A stretch of DNA of 26,825 nucleotides from Clostridiales bacterium. Lineage in GTDB: Bacteria; Bacillota; Clostridia; Christensenellales; Aristaeellaceae. Where the stretch lies: contig SFHU01000030.1 in the NCBI GenBank assembly GCA_004555535.1, positions 1 to 26,825 on the forward strand, in the 5' to 3' direction. Position numbers and translations under genes: made by a program. The notes beneath the pieces are model-generated. The model saw only the letters and a program-made list of their open reading frames with translations. It was not told the DNA's origin and did not search any database. Every line of letters begins with the position of its first letter. The stretch's first letter is position 1. Positions 15,530 to 21,145 of this stretch are shown here, piece after piece.

Positions 15530-15982
15530 ATGGAATACATGAAGCCCGATTTTCAGACGGTTGAGTTCAACGCGCAGCAGGCGGTTGCGGGCTGCGACCT
15601 GAATATTGTCAACGGTAAGGATACGGTCAAGATCTATTGCGCGAAGACCAGCTATGTTACCGTGTTCACGGACAGCCTTGGTTGTGCGTATAAGAGGGAT
15701 CCCTTCACGAGCACTTCGGAAGCGGAGAGCTTCTTTAGCCACCTCTTCCAGTGGGGAGACAAAATCGCGGAGGGCGGCAACGTGACGAACAAAACGACCA
15801 CCAAAGATTGGACGGTTGATCAGAAAATAAAGGCAAATTGGGAGATTTATAACGGAAGGGACACCCTCAAAGGCACGGTTGATTTGGGCGGATACGGTCG
15901 TGGAGGCCACGGCTCCAGGGTTCACGCCGGCTATGCGCTTGACTACCTGAACGGCTTTGAGGAGGGCAAGGCGCTTTCCTGA
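15530..15982 (+). CDS. Putative RiPP precursor (150 residues, three Cys at 15-residue spacing)
   Basis: I do not recognise this protein; the precursor role is inferred from position and N-terminus. It starts MEYMKPDFQTVEFNAQQAVA, a leader-like KP-x5-EF pattern seen in Clostridia peptide precursors. Cys22, Cys37 and Cys52 are exactly 15 residues apart and are its only cysteines. The middle is polar (NKTTTKDW). Residues 118-135 are Gly/His/Arg/Tyr-rich (DLGGYGRGGHGSRVHAGY), a likely modified core. There is no hydrophobic signal peptide. RBS AAAGGAGGA lies about ten bases upstream. Codons are noticeably more AT-rich than in the pyr genes. A perfect terminator hairpin follows 54 bases after the stop, so this gene should be made in excess over the enzymes downstream. 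At 150 residues it is long for a RiPP precursor, so a small protein substrate is an alternative. Confidence 0.7.
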   Translation: MEYMKPDFQTVEFNAQQAVAGCDLNIVNGKDTVKIYCAKTSYVTVFTDSLGCAYKRDPFTSTSEAESFFSHLFQWGDKIAEGGNVTNKTTTKDWTVDQKIKANWEIYNGRDTLKGTVDLGGYGRGGHGSRVHAGYALDYLNGFEEGKALS

Positions 15983-16035
15983 TTTCCGGGAAAGAACTTT
16001 CCAGAAAACCATTTTTCGGAAAAACCAGACGATGC

Positions 16036-16070
16036 AAGGGGAGGGGAATGAAGATTCTCCTCTCCTTTTT
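16036..16070 (+). terminator. Intrinsic terminator between precursor and enzyme genes
   Basis: A 14-bp stem with two G-T wobbles: AAGGGGAGGGGAAT (16036-16049), loop GAAG, ATTCTCCTCTCCTT (16054-16067), then T to 16070. No promoter is evident before the next gene, so read-through must supply its transcript. Confidence 0.8.
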
Positions 16071-16164
16071 CATGGGAACCGGCCTGATGGGGCAGGCCGG
16101 CAGCGCCCGGGTACGCCCGCCGCAGGCAGGAAGCGCCCGGGCGGCTTGCAGGAAGGAAAACGCG

Positions 16165-17025
16165 ATGACTGACACGTTCTGTTTTGGCGGGCTGCGGTTT
16201 GTGATCCATGCGGATTTCGACATTCCATGGAAGCCGGAGGAGCTGGCTTTCAGGAAAGAGAACGCAACGCAGGCGGATGGGCCGCAGAGGCACTATTACA
16301 TCCGGCGCTACGACAAGGAGCCTTCTCTTCCGGACGCGCCGCTGCTCTACGACGGAAAAAACCAGAAGGTCTATCAGGGAAAAGAAGGGGAAATCCGCAT
16401 CCATTATCTGTATGGAACGGAGATCAGCATGTACTGCGAGGAGCGGGCGGACGGCCGGGTGGACATCCAGGTGCTGCCCGTGATTGCCTGCGACGCGCAG
16501 ATGTATCTCTTCGCGCTCATGCTCGAGCGGGTTCTGCTGGAGCAGAAGGAGCTGCTGCTGCATTGCGCCTATCTCAAAACGCCCGGGGGCGCCGTGCTGT
16601 TTACCGCTCCCTCCGAGACCGGAAAGTCGACGCAGGCGGATCTGTGGTCGGCGCACAGGAGCGGCTGCGAGGTGATCAACGGAGACCGGGCCATCCTCAA
16701 AAAGGAGGAGGGGGCTTGGAAAGCGTGCGGCTTGCCGCTTTGCGGTAGCTCCGGCATTTCCAGAGACGTGACGACGCCGATTCGAGCCATTGTTTATTTG
16801 AGGCAGGCGCCCAAGGATGCAGCCCGCCGCCTGAGGCCGCTGGAGGCCTATATGAAGGTGGCCAGCGAGATCAGCGTCAATTATTGGAACAGGGAACGCG
16901 CGGAAGCCGCGATGGATCTGATGCAGGATCTGATTCAGGCGGTGCCCGTGTTCCTGCTCGACTGCACGCCGAAGGCTTCCGCTGTGGATGCACTGGACGA
17001 GAGGTTTCGGGAGGAGGGAATCTGA
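16165..17025 (+). CDS. HPr-kinase-like P-loop protein of the peptide cluster
   Basis: Resembles the HprK-related P-loop proteins found beside PqqD and radical SAM genes. The C-terminal half holds a Walker A loop APSETGKST (148-156, with Lys154), followed by QADLW, and a Walker-B-like INGDRAIL (171-178) as in the HPrK fold. The N-terminal half (1-130) is a beta-rich region without a recognised domain. No HPrK signature for binding HPr is visible, so a role in carbon catabolite control is unlikely. Phosphorylation or ATP-dependent activation of the precursor is the inferred job. ATG 16165 is chosen because AGGAAGGA precedes it; an in-frame ATG at 16048 lies inside the terminator stem and would add a low-complexity tail. 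The stop overlaps the start of the radical SAM gene (TGATG). Confidence 0.8.
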   Translation: MTDTFCFGGLRFVIHADFDIPWKPEELAFRKENATQADGPQRHYYIRRYDKEPSLPDAPLLYDGKNQKVYQGKEGEIRIHYLYGTEISMYCEERADGRVDIQVLPVIACDAQMYLFALMLERVLLEQKELLLHCAYLKTPGGAVLFTAPSETGKSTQADLWSAHRSGCEVINGDRAILKKEEGAWKACGLPLCGSSGISRDVTTPIRAIVYLRQAPKDAARRLRPLEAYMKVASEISVNYWNRERAEAAMDLMQDLIQAVPVFLLDCTPKASAVDALDERFREEGI

Positions 17026-18161
17026 TGGACGTATTGGATATGGCGCTGCCTGTCGAGCGGCTTCTGTGCGAGAAGGCGACGCTTCTGGAATCGCCCATCG
17101 GCGCGACCTTTGAGCTGACGCCGCTGTGCAATATGGACTGCAAAATGTGCTATGTGCGTATGTCCCCGGAGGAGCTCCGCCGGAAGGGACGGATCAGGAC
17201 GGCGGACGAATGGCTTGAGACTGCCCGCCAGGCGAAGGTGGCGGGACTGCTGTTTCTGCTGCTGACGGGCGGAGAGCCGTTTCTCTATCCGGAATTCCGG
17301 CGCCTGTATGAGGGGCTGAAGGCGATGGGGCTGATTGTTTCGATCAACACAAACGGCACCCTGCTGGACAGGGAAACCGTCGGCTGGCTCGCGAAGAATC
17401 CGCCCAGAAAGCTCAACATCACGCTCTATGGCGCTTCGGACGAGACCTATGGCCGGCTCTGCGGGAATCCCCACGGCTTTACCCAGGTCGTGCGGGCACT
17501 TGACCTGTGCGAGGAATTCGGGATTCAGGTGAAGATCAACTACACGGTGACCCGGGAAAACGCTGACGACGCGAGGCAGATTCTTCAGCTGATCCGGGAC
17601 AGAAGGCTGGAGAGCACCGTGGCATACTATGTTTTCCCGGCCAACCGGAAGGAGGAAACGGACAACAGCGCGTCACGGCTGCCCCCGGAGGAGGCGGCGC
17701 GGGTTCGCATCCTGTCCGAGGTCGCGCGGCTCGGCATGCAGACCTTCATCAATCAGGGCAGGGCCCTGCTGATGATCGAGGATGGAACGGCGACAACGGA
17801 CAAGCCACCGCATGACACGGCGTTCACCTGCCGGGCGGGAAAGAGCACCTATTGGATCAACTGGCAGGGCAGGATGCTGCTGTGCGGCATGACGGACAAC
17901 ATGCAGTTTGATCTGGATGAGCTGGGCTTTGAGCGGTGCTGGGCAGCATTGAAGCAGGCTGTCCGGGCGACGTCCTGCTCCGAAAAGTGCGCCGGATGTC
18001 CGCATGAGACCTTCTGCGCGCGGTGCGCCGCCTCGGCGATTGCGGAGACGGGCACATTTGAAGGAACGCCGGCCTATCTGTGCCGGCTCTACGACTGTTA
18101 CATCGGGCAGATCCGGGAGCTGGTGGGCGCGCTGGAGACGGCGGGGAAAATGGATTCCTGA
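17025..18161 (+). CDS. Radical SAM/SPASM peptide-modifying enzyme
   Basis: Radical SAM enzyme with a C-terminal SPASM domain, the architecture of peptide maturases such as PqqE and anSME. The 378-residue protein has the [4Fe-4S] motif CNMDCKMC (Cys35, Cys39, Cys42) and TGGEP (81-85). SPASM cysteines are Cys269-x12-Gly282-x4-Cys287, then Cys322-x2-Cys325-x5-Cys331-x2-Cys334 and Cys353, sufficient for auxiliary clusters. The canonical spacing of the last pair is x3, so x2 is a small departure. GGAGGAGGG precedes ATG 17025, which overlaps the kinase-like gene by one base. It is the last gene of the cluster. The product chemistry (Cys thioether, C-C link or other) cannot be read from the sequence. 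Confidence 0.92.
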   Translation: MDVLDMALPVERLLCEKATLLESPIGATFELTPLCNMDCKMCYVRMSPEELRRKGRIRTADEWLETARQAKVAGLLFLLLTGGEPFLYPEFRRLYEGLKAMGLIVSINTNGTLLDRETVGWLAKNPPRKLNITLYGASDETYGRLCGNPHGFTQVVRALDLCEEFGIQVKINYTVTRENADDARQILQLIRDRRLESTVAYYVFPANRKEETDNSASRLPPEEAARVRILSEVARLGMQTFINQGRALLMIEDGTATTDKPPHDTAFTCRAGKSTYWINWQGRMLLCGMTDNMQFDLDELGFERCWAALKQAVRATSCSEKCAGCPHETFCARCAASAIAETGTFEGTPAYLCRLYDCYIGQIRELVGALETAGKMDS

Positions 18162-18162
18162 C

Positions 18163-18256
18163 CTGAAAGGGCATGATGCCGGTCGCATCACCGACCAAGT
18201 GATGAAAGTCCTGTTGCCTTGCGGCCGAGGCCGAAGCTTTGCAGAGGGACTTTCAG
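18163..18256 (+). repeat. Structured non-coding element after the radical SAM gene
   Basis: CTGAAAG (18163-18169) and CTTTCAG (18250-18256) flank the element. Inside are GAAAGTCC (18204-18211) with GGACTTTC (18247-18254), and competing small stems TGATGC/GCATCA, GGTCG/CGACC and CATCAC/GTGATG in 18174-18204. There is no T-tract. It has the look of an extragenic palindromic repeat; copy number cannot be judged from one window. The 19-codon frame at 18202 is probably incidental. Confidence 0.4.
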
Positions 18257-18277
18257 AGTAAAAATTGCAAAAAGGGC

Positions 18278-18306
18278 TTGACAGTCGGAAAAAATGGAGG
18301 TATAAT
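18278..18306 (+). promoter_or_regulatory. Promoter of tRNA-Asn
   Basis: Perfect consensus TTGACA (18278-18283) and TATAAT (18301-18306) with a 17-base spacer. A perfect 8-bp inverted repeat CTGTTCTT-A-AAGAACAG (18311-18327) covers the expected transcription start. Confidence 0.9.
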
Positions 18307-18333
18307 AACCCTGTTCTTAAAGAACAGAAGCAT

Positions 18334-18408
<75 letters not shown>

Positions 18409-18448
18409 AAAGAATCCATGTTCCTGACCGGGCATGGGTTCTTTTTTT
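18409..18448 (+). terminator. Terminator of tRNA-Asn
   Basis: AGAATCCATG (18411-18420) pairs with CATGGGTTCT (18433-18442), one wobble, followed by seven T (18442-18448). Confidence 0.9.
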
Positions 18449-18493
18449 GTGCCCCGGCAGCCTGTCTCCTCCTGCAGTTCACCCGCTTCCGAC

Positions 18494-18522
18494 TTGAACC
18501 GGGCCAGGCGATGTGGTACAAT
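18494..18522 (+). promoter_or_regulatory. Promoter of the cupin gene
   Basis: TTGAAC (18494-18499) and TACAAT (18517-18522) with a 17-base spacer, about 60 bases before the ATG. Confidence 0.6.
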
Positions 18523-18583
18523 CGAGGCAGAAACCGGCCCGGGGCGTATCCGTGCCCGGGTGACAGAACAGGGAGGAACCAAC

Positions 18584-18934
18584 ATGATCCGCAGGAGCAG
18601 TGAAAAGGAAACCGTCAGAAAGCCTGCGCCGTTTAACGGCGTCGGCGAGATCACCGTCCGCAGCATTCTCAATGGCGACCCCGAGATGGAGCACAAGGGC
18701 CGTGTGTTCGGGCATACGACCGTGTATCCGGGCAGCGAAATCGGCTTCCACATCCACAACGGGGACAGCGAAACCTATTACATCCTCAGCGGCCGGGGCC
18801 GCTACAACGACAACGGCACCATCGTGGAGGTCGGAGCGGGCGACGTGACCTACTGCGCGCCGGGCGAGGGGCATGGGCTGGCCTGCATCGGCGAGGAGCC
18901 CGTCGAGATGATCGCCCTGATTCTCTACGCCTGA
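18584..18934 (+). CDS. Small cupin-domain protein
   Basis: Single-domain cupin of 116 residues, probably cytoplasmic, of unknown substrate. Cupin motif 1 is seen as GFHIHNGDSETYYILSGRG, giving the metal ligands His, His and Glu in the usual G(X)5HXH(X)3,4E(X)6G order. Motif 2 is near GDVTYCAPGEGHGLACIG, with the third histidine. ATG 18584 is chosen because GGGAGGA precedes it; upstream frame through 18434 has no ribosome binding site. It has its own promoter and precedes the LytTR/GHKL pair by about 50 bases, so cotranscription is possible. Such small cupins often act as sugar-phosphate isomerases or binding proteins, but the sequence does not choose. Confidence 0.88.
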   Translation: MIRRSSEKETVRKPAPFNGVGEITVRSILNGDPEMEHKGRVFGHTTVYPGSEIGFHIHNGDSETYYILSGRGRYNDNGTIVEVGAGDVTYCAPGEGHGLACIGEEPVEMIALILYA

Positions 18935-18985
18935 CCGGAATGCCGGGCGGGCGAAACCCGGGACGCACGGGGGGAGGTGCGCAAT

Positions 18986-19690
18986 GTGAGGATTGCCGTC
19001 GTGGAGGACGAGGCCCCGCAGCGGGCGCAGCTCTGCGGTTTTGTGAAGGCGGCAGCGGCAGAGCGCGGCCTCTCCGCCGTGCTTTTTGAATATGGGGAGG
19101 CGGACGCGCTGCTGCGGGCGGGCGCCGCGGATCTGGACCTGATCCTCATGGATATCGACATGCCGGGCATGAGCGGCATGGAGGCGGCGCACGTCATCCG
19201 GGAGACGGATTCGCAGGTGATGATCGCGTTTTGCACGGGACTCGTCTCCCGCGCGCTGGATGGCTATGCCGTGCAGGCGTTGGATTTCCTCGTCAAGCCG
19301 GTCAGCTGCGCGCGCATCGGCGAGCTGCTGGAGAAGGCGGAGCGCCAGCTCGGATTGCGCAGGCCGAGGATGCTGACGCTGCGGATGCAGGAGGAGACGG
19401 TGATCCTCCCCGTGCAGGAGCTGCGCTTCGCGGAGACCTATGGCCGCAAGCTGAGGCTGCACGCAGGGGAGCGGAGCATCGACCTGCGCATGACTATGGC
19501 GGCGCTGGAAAAGCAGCTGCCGCCCGGGGCGTTTTTCCGGGTGCACAACGCCTATCTCGTCTCGCTGGCGCATGTGCGCGGCATCACCGGGCTGACGCTC
19601 GATGTCGGCGGGGAGGAGGTGCCCGTCAGCCGGCACAAGAAGCGGGAATTCATGCAGGCGCTGACGGCGTATTTGGGGGAACAGCTATGA
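18986..19690 (+). CDS. LytTR-family response regulator (AgrA-like)
   Basis: Two-component response regulator of 234 residues. The receiver domain begins MRIAVVEDEAPQ, with phosphoacceptor Asp56 in LILMDIDMPG and the conserved Lys104 in FLVKP. The LytTR DNA-binding domain occupies roughly residues 128-230, with FRVHNAYLVSLAHV and VPVSRHKKREF as family marks. GTG 18986 is preferred over GTG 18977 because GGGGGAGG overlaps the latter. The kinase gene starts within its stop codon (ATGA), so the two proteins are made together. Targets are not visible; the downstream reductase is a candidate. Confidence 0.93.
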   Translation: MRIAVVEDEAPQRAQLCGFVKAAAAERGLSAVLFEYGEADALLRAGAADLDLILMDIDMPGMSGMEAAHVIRETDSQVMIAFCTGLVSRALDGYAVQALDFLVKPVSCARIGELLEKAERQLGLRRPRMLTLRMQEETVILPVQELRFAETYGRKLRLHAGERSIDLRMTMAALEKQLPPGAFFRVHNAYLVSLAHVRGITGLTLDVGGEEVPVSRHKKREFMQALTAYLGEQL

Positions 19691-21021
19691 TCTTTTCGTT
19701 TGATTCGCCGGGGCTGAGCGCGGCTTTTTCGCTGCTCTTCGGCTGCATGGAGGCGGCGCTCCTGGGCGTCTTCCTCTCCCCGCTGCTGGCGGCGTCCGCC
19801 GCGCGCTTTGGGGACAGCCGCTGGGGCGAGCGTTTGGCGGGGCTGGCGGGCGCGCTGCTGCTGGCCGTGTGCGCCTGGTCGCAGACGTTCATGAACATGT
19901 GGCTCAACGTGCTGCTGCACTATCTGGTGGTCGTAGCGGTGGTGAAGCTGCTGCTGCGCGCGACATTCTTCAAGGGACTGTATACGGCGCTCGTCTTTCA
20001 CTTGTGCATGGACATCGCCAAAACCGTCGTACTGGACATGCTGCCTTTTCTGCGGGGCATCAAGAACAGCCTCGATCCCGGGGACAAGCTCGTGCAGATC
20101 GCGGCGGTGGGGCTCATCGCGCTGGCGCTGGTGCTGGGGCTGAGAAGGCTGGTCTGCCGGCCGAGGCTGCGCGCGCTGACGCCCGGGCAGACGGCGGCTG
20201 TCTTTTTGCCCGCGCTGCCGTATCTCTACGTCAAGTTCGTGCAGTACCGCTCCTTCGCGGTGGAGAACATGGATCTGACGCAGGACATGGGCATGCTCAA
20301 CTTCGTGATGTGCATCCTCGCGCTGATGATGGTGGTCCTGACGGAGCGCACGCTCGACGCCATGCTCGAGCAGGAGGAGGCCGTTCGCGCGCGGCTGTCC
20401 CTGGAGCGCCAGCGCATGCAGATGGAGGAGCACATGAAGAAGCTCGACGAGATCAACCGGCTCTCCCACGACATGCGCAACCATCTGGCGACGATCGCCG
20501 CGATGAGCACAAGCGGAGACATTCAGGGCTACATCGCGCGGCTGCTGCCGAGCCTGCGGCCCGTCGCGGTCAGCAGCATTACGGGCTGTGAGCCGGTGGA
20601 CGTGCTGCTCTCCAGGAAGATGGACGAGTGCGCGCGCATCGGGGCCTCGCTCGTCCCGTGCGTCAGCGCGGAGGCCTCCGGGCTGCTTTCGGGCATCCCG
20701 GCCCCGGAGCTGTGCACGATCTTCGGCAACCTGCTCGACAACGCCATCGAGGCGGTCGCCGCACTGCCGCAGGCGCGCTCCCGGGAGATCGTCCTGCGGC
20801 TGAGCCACAGGGGCGGCTTCCTGATCATCCGCACGGAAAACCGCTTCGACGGCGCGCGCAGCCGGGACGCAGAGGCGGGCTTCCGCACCACCAAGCAGGA
20901 CGCGGACGCGCACGGCTACGGGCTGCGCAGCATCGCCGACACGGCGCGCTCGCTCGGGGGCGAGATGACGGCCAGCGCGGAAAATGGTCTGTTCCTTGTC
21001 AATGTGCTGCTGCCCGTCTGA
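19687..21021 (+). CDS. GHKL sensor histidine kinase (AgrC-like)
   Basis: Membrane sensor kinase partner of the preceding LytTR regulator. The 444-residue protein has about six hydrophobic segments in the first 220 residues (for example LLHYLVVVAVVKLLL and MLNFVMCILALMMVVL). A coiled region leads to the phosphoacceptor His261 in RLSHDMRNHL. A GHKL ATPase domain follows with N box NLLDNAIEA (348-356) and G box HGYGLRSI. This layout is that of peptide-sensing HPK10 kinases such as AgrC. No AgrB-type protease or AgrD-type peptide gene is adjacent. It overlaps the regulator gene by four bases. The reductase gene follows 124 bases later. Confidence 0.92.
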   Translation: MIFSFDSPGLSAAFSLLFGCMEAALLGVFLSPLLAASAARFGDSRWGERLAGLAGALLLAVCAWSQTFMNMWLNVLLHYLVVVAVVKLLLRATFFKGLYTALVFHLCMDIAKTVVLDMLPFLRGIKNSLDPGDKLVQIAAVGLIALALVLGLRRLVCRPRLRALTPGQTAAVFLPALPYLYVKFVQYRSFAVENMDLTQDMGMLNFVMCILALMMVVLTERTLDAMLEQEEAVRARLSLERQRMQMEEHMKKLDEINRLSHDMRNHLATIAAMSTSGDIQGYIARLLPSLRPVAVSSITGCEPVDVLLSRKMDECARIGASLVPCVSAEASGLLSGIPAPELCTIFGNLLDNAIEAVAALPQARSREIVLRLSHRGGFLIIRTENRFDGARSRDAEAGFRTTKQDADAHGYGLRSIADTARSLGGEMTASAENGLFLVNVLLPV

Positions 21022-21145
21022 CAGGAAGTGCCAACCGCGCACGGAAACAGGCCAACGGCGCAAAAGCTCTTTTTTCTCCTTTGTGAATGTGATAACATAC
21101 GCACAAGCCGGCGGGGAAAACCCGCCCAACAAGAAAAGGAGAAGG

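Noticed and set aside
16048..16164. Longer form of the HPr-kinase-like protein starting at 16048
   Set aside because: The ATG lies inside the terminator stem and would add 39 low-complexity residues; ATG 16165 has a proper ribosome binding site.
1051..18185. Shared GGCATGATGCCGG-like sequence at 1052 and 18170
   Set aside because: The match is a short self-complementary string with unlike flanks; in GC-rich DNA this is expected by chance.
18986..21021. A complete agr quorum-sensing system
   Set aside because: Only the AgrA-like and AgrC-like genes are present; no AgrB-type membrane protease or AgrD-type peptide frame was found on either side.
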